Counted from the stretch's first letter, positions 1 to 10,130 are shown. The stretch: DNA of 64,000 nucleotides from Ochotona curzoniae (GCF_017591425.1 NW_024467119.1:81460894-81524893), one strand, 5' to 3'. Made by a program: numbers and translations. The notes: a model not told the origin generated them from the sequence alone.

Positions 1-254
1 ACAGTCCCCTTCTCCTTCACCTTCTTCCAGGCAGAAGCGGCTCTTGTGGACAGCTCTGTGGCCTCACTCAACCTTCACTGCCCCCTTGCATATTTTCAAG
101 CCGAGCCAGCTTTCACCTGCTGCTCACTCCAAACCGAAGCCTGCCAAGTGCTTTATATTCTAAGAGTGTGGAGCAAGTGCCATCAAATCTAGCCATCCTG
201 GAATGCTTTGCATTTTAATTAATGCCACACATGAACTGCCTTTAAAGACTCTTA
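1..254. other. unassigned flank, no gene seen
   Basis: This is unique-looking sequence of mixed composition. I see no open frame with coding character, no recognisable repeat and no RNA gene. The 63-residue ORF that begins here runs into a SINE and has no family resemblance. Confidence 0.5.
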
Positions 255-478
255 AAGATTCCTATTTTTGGCTGCTGGAATGTTTACAAGCTAAGAGCAG
301 GAGATGGTCCAAGTGCTTGGGTTCCTGCCACTCATGTGCGAGACAAAGATGCAGTAACTGGCCCCTGGCTTTGGCCTGGCTCAGCCCAGCGTAATGTGGC
401 CATTTGGGATGTGAACCAGCACATGCAAGAGATTTGTCTCTATGCCCTCTATCTCTGCCTTTCAAAACAATAAAAGCC
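255..478 (+). mobile_element. old C-SINE fragment
   Basis: The body holds the diagnostic middle and 3' blocks of lagomorph C-SINEs: a 'gtccaagtgcttgggttcct' segment, a 'gtggccatttgggatgtgaa' segment, a pyrimidine-rich 'ctctatctctgcctttcaa' stretch and an AATAAA-containing end. The tRNA-related head is missing or too worn to recognise. Divergence from the younger copies in this window suggests an old insertion. SINEs of this kind are non-coding RNA polymerase III elements moved by L1 proteins. Confidence 0.7.
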
Positions 479-496
479 TGGTACAGTTTTTAATTC

Positions 497-792
497 CTTC
501 CCTGCGAGCCTGGGATCCCATATGGGCACCAGTTCATGTCTTGGATGCTCCACTTCCTACCCAGGTCCCTACATGTGGTCTGAGAAAGCAGTAGAGGATG
601 ACCCAGAATCATGGGACCCAGTACCCATTTGGGAGACCCAGAAGAAGCTCTTGGCTTCTCAGCTCCAGCCATTGTGGCCACTTGGGAAGTGAGCCAGCAG
701 ATGGAAGATCTTTCTCTCCTTCTCTCAATATATCTGATCTGCCTTTCCAATAAAAATAAATATTTACAAAAAACTAAATCTTTAAAATCACC
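497..792 (+). mobile_element. C-SINE, nearly complete
   Basis: It starts close to the tRNA-related region ('gggatcccatatgggcacca') and continues through the 'gaaagcagtagaggatga', 'gggagacccagaagaagctc' and 'gtggccacttgggaagtgag' blocks. It ends in the 'ctttccaataaaaataaata' tail typical of the family. The extreme 5' head with the A box is truncated. It follows the preceding SINE fragment directly, so the two may be separate insertions into an A-rich tail. Confidence 0.8.
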
Positions 793-849
793 TCTGTGTT
801 TTAATTCAATTTTCCATGAGCCTTTTTCCATATTATGAGATGCAAATCC

Positions 850-1078
850 ATGGACTAAAATCCAGTCCTAAACCAGTTTATACACACATTGTAATGGTCA
901 GGGCTCAGCCAGGTTGCATCTGAAGCCAGAGCTTCATCCAGATCTCCCAAGTGCGTGAAGTGGCTGAGTGATAAGTGGAGAAGCCAATACTTGAACTGGT
1001 TCCCATATAGGATACTGAATTTCTTCGATGGTGGTTTACCATGCTGTGCCACAGTGCTGCCCTCTGTAAGGAGGGACT
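850..1078 (-). mobile_element. old C-SINE, antisense
   Basis: Read on the minus strand, it begins with the older lagomorph SINE head ('gcactgtggcacagcatggt') and continues with 'atatgggaaccagttcaagt', a degraded B-box region. It then runs through 'cacttgggagatctggatga' and 'aacctggctgagccctgacc'. The 3' tail is eroded. The older head sequence and high divergence mark it as one of the oldest SINE copies here. Confidence 0.65.
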
Positions 1079-1135
1079 CTGAACACTGACCCCACTGTCT
1101 TGGACTCAGTGCCATCTGGAAAGCCTGCTTACCCA

Positions 1136-1243
1136 GTACTGCCTTAAACCCCCTAGGTCTCAGTTCCCTTAAATACCCTTTTACATAACACTACCGTAAA
1201 CCTTCTAGATCTCAACCCCTTTAAGGCCCACTTGCCTAAGTAA
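1136..1243. repeat. imperfect ~52-bp direct duplication
   Basis: Two adjacent blocks, near 1141-1192 and 1193-1243, align as 'taaaccccctaggtctcagt' against 'taaaccttctagatctcaac', followed by 'cccttaaataccc' against 'cctttaaggccca'. The offset is 52 bases. This could be a two-copy minisatellite or part of a decayed LTR; there is too little sequence to decide. Confidence 0.45.
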
Positions 1244-1259
1244 GCTTAGTGACCTTCAG

Positions 1260-1280
1260 GTGTGTGTGTGTGTGTGTGTG
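1260..1280. repeat. (TG)n microsatellite
   Basis: A perfect run of about ten TG dinucleotides. It is a simple repeat with no coding role. Confidence 0.95.
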
Positions 1281-1385
1281 CTCCATCAATCCCCTGAGGC
1301 ATTTATCCCTGGCATCCACTGATAGCTGCACCTGCTGAGCCCTGGGCCTGCACTCCCCACACCCACCACGGGGCTGTGAAGATGC

Positions 1386-1530
1386 CTCTTCCCTTGGCTC
1401 TTTCTCTTCCTCTTTCTCTTCTTGTGCTGTCTCTGCTCTTCTCTCTGTCTCTGTCTCTCCCTTCCTCCTGCTGTCTCTCTCTGCTCTTCTCATCCTCTGC
1501 TCTTTATCTGCTCCACTCTCATTTTCTCCC
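1386..1530. repeat. pyrimidine-rich (CT/TTCTC) low-complexity tract
   Basis: About 145 bases are strongly skewed to C and T on the plus strand, built of overlapping TCTC, CTTT and CTGTCTCT motifs. Long ORFs across it on both strands are products of low complexity. It lies just upstream of the L1 5' end and could be an old SINE tail or a degenerate microsatellite. Confidence 0.75.
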
Positions 1531-1559
1531 TGCCTCACGTTACCTCCATCACTGAAATC

Positions 1560-1571
1560 AAGGCCTTTTGT
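1560..1571 (+). repeat. candidate 5' target-site duplication of the L1
   Basis: AAGGCCTTTTGT immediately precedes the inferred L1 start. It matches AAGGCCTGTTTTGT found directly after the L1 A-rich tail at 8931-8944, apart from a two-base GT insertion or deletion. Lengths of 12-14 bases are normal for L1 target-primed reverse transcription. Confidence 0.6.
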
Positions 1572-3311
1572 AAGACTCTGGGAAGATGGCTGACCTTGAG
1601 GAGCTGGTATAAGGTGGAGAACAAAGAGACAAGGACCGATCCAGCAGAGGAACAAACCAGGAGACACAGAATTGCAGGGAGAGGAGTGGGAAAGTCACTA
1701 GACTGCACTGAAGTAAGAAGATCAACACAGCTTGGAGGGACAGTCAGAAAAATAAAGAAAGGAAAGACAGCAGGCAGCGCAAGACTTGGTGAGTTGTGGT
1801 CCCACACTGGGGGAAGGTTGGCTGCGCAGTCTTGGCCGACCCAGGGAAGACAAGGGCAACTGCAAAAACAAGGTCCCACACCAGCGGAAGCCACAGACTA
1901 CTGGAGCCCTAGAAAACCCTAAGGGTGGCTACAGGTTTGAACATAGGGGCCATCAACCCCTGCAGAGGTTGAGGACAAGCAGGGGAGGGGGCCCCAGCAG
2001 AATGCCTGCCAATAGCTCAGCACCATTGAGAAAGTGCAGAGGGGGCTGGAGCCACTCTCGGGGACTGGGTCACAGAAATTGGGCTCCAAACTGTGGATTA
2101 GCTGCTGGGTTTCCTGCTGTGCTGGGCCTGGGGGGGGGCCCACCTCAGAGTCAGCCAACCCAGAGGGAGGTGAGGAGCTCCTTACAGCTGGGTAGCACAT
2201 CTGAGAGAGTGCAGCAGGAAACGTCACTAGGCCTGGACAACCCAAGCTTTTCTGACCCAGCTCTGTGCTGTGGATTCCAAGCTGCACGCAATTGGAAACT
2301 CCAGCGGAGACCAGCTTGCCTAACCCAGCTTGGGGCTGCAAATTCCAAGCCTCAAGCTGGCAGCTGGAATCTCAGGTGGAATCCCCTGCCAGGCTCAGCT
2401 CTTAGCCCAGAGGCGGGGCACCACTCAATCAAGCCTACTGATTCGGACAGAGGCATGGGCTAGCAGGACCACAATAGTGTGTCCCACAGTGCGACAGCGC
2501 CTTTGAGAGAGTGCAACAGGGCCCTCACTAGGCCGGGGCATGCCAAGTTGTCGCAAACCAGCTCAGGGCTGCGAATTCCAAGCCACAGGCAGCTGGAAGC
2601 TCCGGTGGAACCCCCTGCCATGCTCAACCCCAACTCCAGAGGTGGGGCAGCACTGCTCCACACAGCTAGCTGAACCAGGCAGAGTCACAGGCTGGCAGGC
2701 TTGGAGGGAGCCTCACAGTGGGACAATGCCTTTGAGCAAGTGTAACAGGTAGAGCAGCCTCACACTAGGGCCAGGCCCACAGAACCTTCCGACACAACTC
2801 ACAGTCGGAAAGAGCAGCAGGTGGCTGGGAACTGGGGCAGAACACCCTGCTGTGCTGTACTCAGCTTCAACCCCAGAGGCGGGGCACTGCTCAACAGAGT
2901 CTGCTGACCTGGGTGGAAGTGCAGGCAAATGGGCCACAGCAGCATGTTTCCAAACAGGGGAGTACATTTGTGAGAGTGTAGCAGGGTGTGGAACTGCACA
3001 CTCTATATCTACCCTTAGCAAAGACAAGAAACCTGAGACTATAAAGTCTCTCATCCACCTTCTATCGTTGTTGGCACACACAAGACAATACCTAACTGAG
3101 GAAATAGAAGGAGGCTGACCGAGAAGGGCAGGCATAGAGGAGGACGTGGTAAAAGAGGGACGAAAGATAGCATCAGACCAGAAACGTGCAGAGAAGAGTG
3201 CTTGAAGCATCCCTGAACACGGAACAACCAAGAAGAATCAAGCAACTTAGGAATCCAGAGCAAGTAAGCAGGAAACACAACAACCCACCCGGAACGTGAA
3301 AAAATAGCACA
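1572..3311 (+). promoter_or_regulatory. L1 5' UTR / internal promoter region
   Basis: The region opens with GGGAAGATGGCTGACC. Its AAGATGGC core, at about 1583-1590, matches the YY1-binding consensus found at the start of other mammalian L1s, where it sets the transcription start. The rest is about 1.7 kb of moderately GC-rich sequence with short GC boxes (for example 'gaggcggggca' near 2410 and 2877) and no convincing ORF. The promoter role is inferred from position and from known L1 architecture. Confidence 0.7.
2330..3010 (+). repeat. three degenerate ~230-bp tandem repeats in the L1 5' UTR
   Basis: Two anchor blocks recur in register. 'GCAGCTGGAA...GTGGAA.CCCCTGCC...CCAGAGGCGGGGCA' occurs near 2358, 2588 and 2818, spaced 230 bases each time. 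'GAGAGAGTG.A.CAGG' occurs near 2203, 2505, 2734 and 2972. The copies differ by many substitutions and indels. They look like an old monomer-type 5' UTR, comparable in principle to the tandem promoter monomers of rodent L1s. Confidence 0.65.
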
Positions 3312-4240
3312 ATGAGAAAAAACATCAGAAAAAGCAACGACTCAGTTGAGAGAGCCAGCACCCCACCAAATGAGGGCCAAAAGTCATTATCAATATCGGA
3401 GATGCAAGATGAAGACATGAAAGATCTACCAGACAAGGAATTAAAAAAAAAATAATGCTAAAATTCGTCAGAGACCATGAGAAGAAGTGGGAAGACTTCA
3501 AGAACAACATAGTCACAGAAATACAAGTCAAAACCAAAATGACTGACATGGAATTTAAAATGGAAAGTTTGACCAACAGAATAAATACAGCAGAAGAAAG
3601 GATCCCCCAAACTGAAGACACACATAATGCAGATACCCAGCTCGTTAAACAGCTGGAGACAAGCCTCAACAAAGCTAATAAAATGATACAAGAAATGAAA
3701 GATCACCTCAGAAAATCAAATATTCGGATCATGGGCCTTCCTGAAGGAGTGGAAAGAGAATCAGGAATGCAAGTGGTGCTCAAAGAAATTATACAGGAAA
3801 ACTTACAAAACACTTGGAACATGAATCCAACCTACCTACAAGATGGACAGAGACCTCCTAACAGACATGATCCAAAGAGATCTTCACCCAGACACATGGT
3901 ACTCAAGTTCTACTCCAACGAAGACAAAGAAAGAATCCTGAGACAAGCATGAAGCAGAGAAAAGATCACATACAGGGGGAAACCAATCAGAATCACTGCT
4001 GACCTCTCTGAAGAGACCCTACAAGCAAGGAGAGAATGGACAGAGATTTTCCAAATCCTGAATCAAAACAACTGTCAACCAAGAATAATATACCCAGCAA
4101 AGATCTCATTTTTATATGAAAATGAAATCAGATAGCAAGGAAAAACTAAAAGAATATGTCAACACAAAACCACTTCTATAAAATCTCCTTAGAAATGTGC
4201 TAAATCAGGAAAAAAGGAGGAAAACCATAAACAAAGATGT
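3312..4240 (+). pseudogene. L1 ORF1 (RNA-binding chaperone), broken
   Basis: ORF1p is the trimeric nucleic-acid chaperone of the L1 ribonucleoprotein. The probable start is the ATG at 3312, giving an acidic, charged N-terminus. A length change in the A-tract at 3443-3452 shifts the frame, and the long piece at 3455-3952 continues with a heptad-like coiled coil and then the RRM-type start 'NIRIMGLPEG'. A TGA at 3950-3952 interrupts the same frame, which then resumes with the conserved 'GKPIRITADLSEETLQARRE' block of the C-terminal domain. A further frameshift near 4130 leads into the lysine-rich C-terminal tail. The exact end is uncertain. At least three lesions rule out a functional protein. 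Confidence 0.9.
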
Positions 4241-4585
4241 CAAACAGGAAGGTCTCCAAACTAAATCCCACACAAGGAAGGACAATTACACAGATAACAA
4301 CACACACAAAACACACTCACAGGGCAGGGCAAAATCACAACCTCTCAATCTTAACTCTTAACACAAATGGTCTAAACTCACCAATCAAAACACAGAGATT
4401 AATGGATTGGATCATCAAACAAGACCCAACTATATGTTGCCTACAAGAAACACATCTAACCAAAAAAGATGCAAAGAAACTGAAAGTGAAGGGATGGAAA
4501 AAGATATTTCATGCCAATGCACAAGAAAAATGCTGGGGTAGCTGTCCTAATTTCAAACAAGATAGATTTCAACCTAACTAACTAC

Positions 4586-4597
4586 AAAAGAGAAAGG
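4586..4597 (+). repeat. 5' target-site duplication of the nested SINE
   Basis: AAAAGAGAAAGG lies just before the SINE head and matches AAAAGAGACAGG at 4925-4936 after the tail, 11 of 12 bases. The second copy restores the expected L1 ORF2 reading, so the SINE inserted into an already present L1. Confidence 0.75.
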
Positions 4598-4924
4598 GGG
4601 GCCCGGCGCGGTGGTGCAAGTGGTTAAGGTCCTCACCTTGCAAGCCCGGGATCCCATATGGGCGCTGGTTCTATCCCGGCAGCCCCAGTTCCCATCCAGC
4701 TCCCTGCCTGTGGCCAGGGAAAGCAGCAGAGGACAGTCCAAAGCCTTGGGACCCTGCACCCACGTGAAATACCCGGAAGAGTCTCCTCGCTTTGGATCGG
4801 CATAACATCGTCCATTGCGCTCACTTGCGGAGTGATTCATTGGACGGAAGATCTTCCTCTCTGTCTCTCCTCTCAGTATATTTGCCTTTCCAATAAAAAA
4901 ATAATAAAAATAAATCTTTAAAAA
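4598..4924 (+). mobile_element. young full-length C-SINE inserted in L1 ORF2
   Basis: A complete copy begins at the GC-rich head 'GGGCCCGGCGCGGTGG', has a B-box-like 'GGTTCTATCCC', and passes through all internal blocks to 'ctttccaataaaaaaataat' and an A-rich tail. It is flanked by the 12-base duplication described at 4586-4597 and 4925-4936. It retains more CpG than the other SINEs here and is probably the youngest. Family knowledge says these are tRNA-derived pol III transcripts mobilised by L1. Confidence 0.92.
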
Positions 4925-7900
4925 AAAAGAGACAGGAAGACCATTTTATACTGGTGAAAGGAATGATCCATCAAGAAGCAATCACCATCATTAATGTTTA
5001 TGCACCAAATCTCAATGTACCTAGTTAAGTAAAGCAATTACTTACAGACTTAAGGGAAGAATAGATATCCACACAATTCTTGTAGGCGATCTCAACATGC
5101 CTTTAATATCAATGGACCAGTCTACAAAACAAAACCTCAACAAAGAAACAACAGAGCTCACACAAACAATAGAACAACTAGACTTAGTAGACATATATAG
5201 AACTTTTTATCCTAAGGCCACAGACTATACATTCTTCTCAGCGGTGCATGGCACCTTCTCCAGAATCGACACATGATAGGACACAAAGAAAATCTAAATA
5301 ACTTCCAAAACATTAGAATCATACCATGTACCCTCTCAGACCACCATGGGATGAAACTGGAAATCAACAACTCAAAACTCCCCAGGAAATATAGACACTC
5401 TTGAAAGCTGAACAATATGCCATTAAATGAACAATGGGTCAGAGAAGAAATTAAAGATGAGATAAAAAAATTCATGGACACCAAAGAAAACTCTGATATG
5501 ACATTCCAAATCTTGTGGGACACCGCCAAAGCAGTGCTAAGGAATAAAATCATCGCAATTGAAACCCATGTCAAGGCCCAAGAAAGTCACCAAATACAGG
5601 AACTAACCACACGCCTCCAGGAGCTGGAAAAACAGGAACAGAAGAGCCCCACACAAATAGGAAACAAGAAATCATCAAAACAAGGGAGGAGATAAACCAA
5701 ATAGAAATAAAAAAAAACTATACATAAAATCAACAAATCAAAAAGTTGGTTTTTTGAGAAAATAAACAAAATAGACACTCCACTGGCCCGATTGACCAAA
5801 AAACAAGAAGAGAAAGTGAGAATCAATAGCATTAAAGATGAAAAAGGCAACATAACAACAGACACTGCAATCATTAAGAAAATAATTAGAAATTACTACA
5901 AAGAACTGTACTCCAATAAATTAGAGGACCACCAAGAAATGGAAAAGTTCTTGGATTCCCACCACTTACCAAAACTTAGTCCGGAGGCAACAGAAGAATT
6001 AAATAAACCCATAACCGAGACAGAGATTGAAGCAGTCATCAAGGATCTCCCAACAAAGAAAAGCCCAGGCCCAGACAGTTTCACTACAGAATTCTACAAA
6101 ACATTCCGAACAGAGCTAACCCCAATCCTCTACAAACTCTTCAAAACAATAGAGAAGGAAGCAACCCTTCCAAACTCATTCTATGAAGCCAACATTACCT
6201 TAATCCCAAAACCGGATAGAGAACCATCAGAGAAGGAAAACTACAAACCTATCTCCTTGATGAACATTGATGCTAAAATTCTCAACAAAATCCTAGCCAA
6301 TAGAATTCAAAAAATCATCAGACAGATCATTCATCCGGATCAAGCAGGATTCATCCCTGGAATGCAGGAATGGTTCAACATTCGGAAATCCATAAATGTG
6401 ATACACCACATCCAAAAACTAATAAACAAGAACCACATGATAGTATTAATAGAAGTAGAAAAAGCTTTTGACAAGATCCAACACCTCTTCATGCTAAAAA
6501 CTCTAGCCAAGGTAGGCATAGATGGAAAAATCCACAACATAAACAAAGCAATCTATGAAAAACCCAACGCCAGCATCATACTGAATGGAATAAAGCTAGA
6601 ACATTTCCCACTGAGATCTGGAACAAGACAAGGATGCCCACTATCTCCACTGCTATTCAACATAGTCCTAGAGGTACTTGCAGAGGCCATAAGACAAGAA
6701 AAAGAAATCAAAGGCATATGAATAGCAAACGAAGAAGTCAAGCTTTCATTATATGCAGATGACCAAATCCTATACATAGAAAAGCCAGGAGACTCAATAC
6801 AGAAACTGCCAGATCTTATAGAAGAGTTTGGCAGAGTGGCAGGGTACAAAATTAATGAACGAAAAACAACAGTCATAGTGTACGCAAATAGCCCAAAGAT
6901 GGAAAAAGACCTTACCAGCAAAATACCATTGAAAATCGCAGAGAAAAGTATGAAGTATCTGGGAACAAACCTAACCAAAAGTGTAGGAGACCTTTTTGAA
7001 GAAAACTACAAACTACTCAAAAAAGAAATTGAACAAGACCTCAAAAGATGGAATAACATTCCATGCTCCTGGATAGGCAAAATCAATATCATTAAAATGT
7101 CTATACTACCAAAAGCAATATACACTTTCAATGCAATTCCAATCAAATTTGCCCAAAACATTCTTCATGGAACTGGATACAATGATTCAAAAATTCATCT
7201 GGAAACACAAAAAACCACGAATAGCTAGAACCATCCTGAACAATAAGAAGTTAGCAGGGGGAATCACAATCCCAGACCTCTGGACATACTGTAGAGCAGT
7301 GGTTATCAAAACAGCCTGGTACTGGCACAAAGATAGAGAGGAAGATCAGTGGAACAGAATAGAAGCACCAAAAGGGAACCCATACAAATACAGCCAAATA
7401 CTCTTTGACAAAAAGACCAATGACAATCCAAGCAAATGGGAAGGCCTCTTTAGTAAATGTTGTTGGGACAACTGGCTGATTGCCTGCAGAAACAAAAGGA
7501 TAGACCCACGTCTATCACCATACACTAAGATCCAATCTACATGGATAAAAGACCTAAACCTACATCCAGAAACCTTCAAACTCTTGCAAGAAAATGTTGG
7601 AAATACCCTGCAAGACCTAGGAGTAGGTCCTGACTTTCTAAGAAGGACGCCAAAAGCAATAGCAGTTGAGAACAGAATAAACAAATGGGACCTCATCAAA
7701 TTAAGAAGCTTCTGTACAGCAAGGGAAACAATCAGCAAAGTAAAAAAGCAACCCACAGAGTGGGAGAAGATCTTTCACACACAATATAGGAGATAGAGGG
7801 CTAATTTCCAGGATATACAAAGAACTCCATAACAACCAAAAAAACCAAAACAAACAAGCCACTCAAGAAACGGAACCGGGAAATGGACAAACATTTCACA

Positions 7901-8446
7901 AAGGAACAAGCCCAAATGGCAAACAAACATATGAAAAAATGCTCCAGTTCCCTGGCAATAAGGGAAATCCAAATTAAGACATTAATGAGGTACCACCTAA
8001 CACCAGTTAGATTGGCCCACATAAACAAGAACACCAATGACACTTGCTGGCGAGGATGCGGGGAAAAGGGAACCCTACTCCACTGCTGCTGGAGCTGCAA
8101 ATTGGTACAGCCTTTATGGAAATCAGTCTGGAGAACACTCAAACAACTCAAAATCTGCATACCATATGACCCAGCAATAGCACTCCTAGGAATATATCCA
8201 AAACACCTGTTTCACGACAAACCAACATGCATCCCTATGTTCATTGCAGCACAATCAGTAATTGCAAAAACATGGAAGCAACCGAAATGCCCATCAGCAG
8301 AAGATTGGATAAGAAAGCTTTGGTTCATCTACTCCATGGAATACTACTCAGCTATTAAAAAAAAACAAAATGCAGTTCTTTGTGGCAAAATGAACCCAAC
8401 TGGAAACTATAATGCTAAGGGAAATGAGCGAATCCCAAAAGGTTAG

Positions 8447-8930
8447 ATACCACATGTTTGCCTTGATTTAACCTGTAATTTTTGTTTGGTTGTTTGTCAC
8501 TTTTTGAACCTGTCATTGATACTGTCTCAACCCAGGTGTTTTGAAGAATTGAACTTGTATTATTTTTAACATATTGTTTACTCAATACTATGTCAATTAA
8601 TTCCATAATGTTGTATATTGATGCTGATGTTTTGTTGGGGCTTTTAACTGACCGGAACTTTACTGTGTTAGCCCTATCTTCAGACCAGAGAAGGTCTCCC
8701 CAAAAGGCCACTGAACTTATCTGGACAATAAGATGCTGGACTTCATGCTAGGTATATGCTTGCAATGAAGGAATCTCAACTGAACTTGAACTGAGGTTAT
8801 GCAGCAATTTGGAGGAATCCACTATGGGGGGAGGGTTGTGGGAGGGGTGGGAGAAATCCCAGTGCCTATAAAACTGTATCACATAATACAATGTTAATAA
8901 CAATTAAAAATAAATAAAACTTAAAAAAAG
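8447..8930 (+). other. L1 3' UTR with G-rich tract and A-rich tail
   Basis: This non-coding region follows the ORF2 stop. It ends in 'aatgttaataacaattaaaa' and an A-rich tail before the 3' target-site copy at 8931-8944. At 8826-8851 there is a run of four or more G-tracts of three or more bases separated by 1-4 bases, a G-quadruplex-forming pattern that is conserved in position in L1 3' UTRs. A second copy of this UTR lies inverted at 11264-11720. Confidence 0.85.
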
Positions 8931-8944
8931 AAGGCCTGTTTTGT
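8931..8944 (+). repeat. candidate 3' target-site duplication of the L1
   Basis: AAGGCCTGTTTTGT directly follows the A-rich tail and pairs with AAGGCCTTTTGT at 1560-1571. The two copies differ by a two-base indel. Confidence 0.6.
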
Positions 8945-9119
8945 GGATCACATAGACCTCTTGACCTTCCAATATCAATGTTGGCTCTCTCCATCTTTAC
9001 TGAAAAACTTTGCTGGTCCTTATCCTAAATGAATTTCCTTTAACATGTTTCTGGTAACACGGCCAGACCAATGCCATTCTGTTTCCGTTCAGCAGAGGAC
9101 AGACCGTTTCCTTAGTCAC

Positions 9120-9330
9120 CTTTTCCAAGGGTGGGTTTCAGGACACTTCCAATTTTTACTTTCACAAACAGTGCTGCAAATAAATGTGACATTGTGCACA
9201 GACGTGCTAGGATTTCCTAAGTCAGGCCAATGAAAGGGGAGCAGCCAGGCAGAAGAGTGTGTCTATTTTAGATTTGGAAGTGATACATTGCCCTCCGAAA
9301 TGCTGTACCTTGTTCATCTGTTTGCCTGCT
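9120..9330 (-). mobile_element. ancient L1 (L1M-type) fragment, antisense
   Basis: The plus strand reads 'ggacacttccaatttttact', 'cacaaacagtgctgcaaata' and then 'cattgccctccgaaatgctg'. I recognise this run from the antisense strand of the 3' part of old mammalian L1M elements, where a 'cacaaacaatgctgca' block is followed by 'attgccctccaaa'. Divergence is high. The assignment rests on recall of the family and could be checked with a repeat library. The stretch from 8945 to 9119 holds nothing I can assign, though it may be more of the same fragment. Confidence 0.6.
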
Positions 9331-9360
9331 GTGGATGAAAGGAATTTAAAATTACCTTCA

Positions 9361-9666
9361 GGGCCTAGCACAGTAGCCTAGTGGCTAAAGTCCTCACCTT
9401 GCATGCCAGGATCCCATAAGTTCACTGGTTCTAATCCCGGTGACCCCACTTCCCATATAGGTCCCCGCTTGTGCCCTGGGAAAATAGTAGAGAACGGCCC
9501 AAAGCCTTGGGACCTGCATCCACACGGGAGACCCAGAAGAAGGTCCTAGTTCCTGGCTTCGGATCAGCACAGCTCTGGCCACTGTGGTCACTTGGGGAAT
9601 GAATCACTGGATGGAAGATACTCTTCTCTGTCTCTCCTCCTCTCTGTGTATCTCACTTTCCAATAA

Positions 9667-9709
<43 letters not shown>

Positions 9710-9716
9710 ATATTAC
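9361..9716 (+). mobile_element. C-SINE with long (TAAA)n tail
   Basis: The copy is full length: a 'GGGCCTAGCACAGTAGCCTA' head, the B-box-like 'GGTTCTAATCCCGG', all body blocks ('cccaaagccttgggacctgc', 'ggatcagcacagctctggcc'), then 'ctttccaataataaataaat'. The 3' end is a clean TAAA/AAAT tetranucleotide array at about 9663-9713. Flanking 'aaattaccttc' and 'aatattacttt' could be an imperfect target-site duplication. The head differs from the 4598 copy mainly at CpG positions, so it is somewhat older. Confidence 0.9.
9663..9713. repeat. (TAAA)n microsatellite in SINE tail
   Basis: About twelve tandem tetranucleotides expanded from the SINE A-rich end. Length polymorphism would be expected. Confidence 0.95.
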
Positions 9717-9844
9717 TTTTGGTGTCTTGGATTTTGACAATGTTTTCCAACTACATCTATTCCAGTGCCCCTTCTGTGAATGCCACCCTGAACCTCCAAA
9801 TGCTGACAGAAGGGATGACAAACAGTGGCTGGAAAGCTAATTTA

Positions 9845-10130
9845 GAGCTGATGCTCTGGCACAGTGGACTAAACTATCACCTGGAACTCCAGCATGCCAT
9901 ACCAGAGCAGCAGTTCGAGTCTTTGGTACTTGGTTTCTGATCTAGCTCTCTGCTAATGTGCCTGAGAAAGCAGAAAAAGGTGGCCCAAGTACAAGGGCCC
10001 CTGCCACCCACGAGGGATACCTGGGTGGACTTTCTGGTTCTTTGCTTCAGCTGGCTGAATCTGCAGGTGGAAGATCCTTCTCCCTCTCTGTCTCTGTCAC
10101 TCCTTGTCTCTAACTTAGCATTTTAAATTT
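9845..10130 (+). mobile_element. old C-SINE
   Basis: The older type of head ('gctctggcacagtggactaa') is followed by a degraded B-box zone, 'gctctctgctaatgtgcctg', 'gtggcccaagtacaagggcc' and a CT-rich 'ttctccctctctgtctctgt' end. It lies directly downstream of the 9361 SINE and is clearly more diverged than it. Confidence 0.75.

Larger units (their letters stand above)
4237..8446 (+). pseudogene. L1 ORF2 (endonuclease / reverse transcriptase), broken
   Basis: ORF2p nicks DNA and copies RNA by target-primed reverse transcription. The order is standard. The AP-endonuclease start 'LSILTLNTNGLNSP' and 'CCLQETHL' keeps the active-site Asn and Glu. A frameshift follows near 4530, then the SINE at 4598-4924, then the rest of the endonuclease with stops (for example near 5025) and a conserved 'LSDHHGMKLEI' motif. 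The reverse transcriptase domain lies in 5792-6835, with 'GFIPGMQ', '[16 protein letters not shown]' and YADD at 6752-6763. The motif A position that normally holds the catalytic Asp reads Glu (6452-6454). A TGA at 6719-6721 lies just before YADD, and frameshifts follow near 7160 and 7800-7880. The C-terminal Cys-rich motif CWRGC...HCCWSC is at 8045-8098 and the natural stop at 8444-8446. Confidence 0.95.
1572..8930 (+). mobile_element. L1: full-length, inactive LINE-1 (L1), interrupted by a SINE
   Basis: The element has all L1 parts in order: a long 5' UTR, ORF1 with coiled coil and RNA-binding domain, ORF2 with endonuclease, reverse transcriptase and C-terminal Cys-rich domain, and a 3' UTR with a G-rich tract and an A-rich tail. 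A candidate target-site duplication at 1560-1571 and 8931-8944 indicates that both ends are the original insertion ends. Without the 4598-4924 SINE and its duplicated site, it is about 7.0 kb, a normal full length. Several stop codons and frameshifts in both ORFs make it non-autonomous. The 3' UTR matches the second copy at 11264-11720, so both belong to related lagomorph L1 families. Confidence 0.93.

Noticed and set aside
1236..1922. 143- and 166-residue ORFs over the pyrimidine tract and L1 5' end
   Set aside because: They follow low-complexity CT/GA sequence and the L1 5' UTR, and have no domain or conserved motif.
1786..2463. 225-residue ORF in the L1 5' UTR
   Set aside because: It lies in GC-rich untranslated repeat sequence upstream of ORF1, has overlapping ORFs on the other strand, and does not resemble ORF1 or any family I know.
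1572..8930. Active L1
   Set aside because: There are stops and frameshifts in both ORFs, a SINE within the endonuclease, and a substituted catalytic residue.
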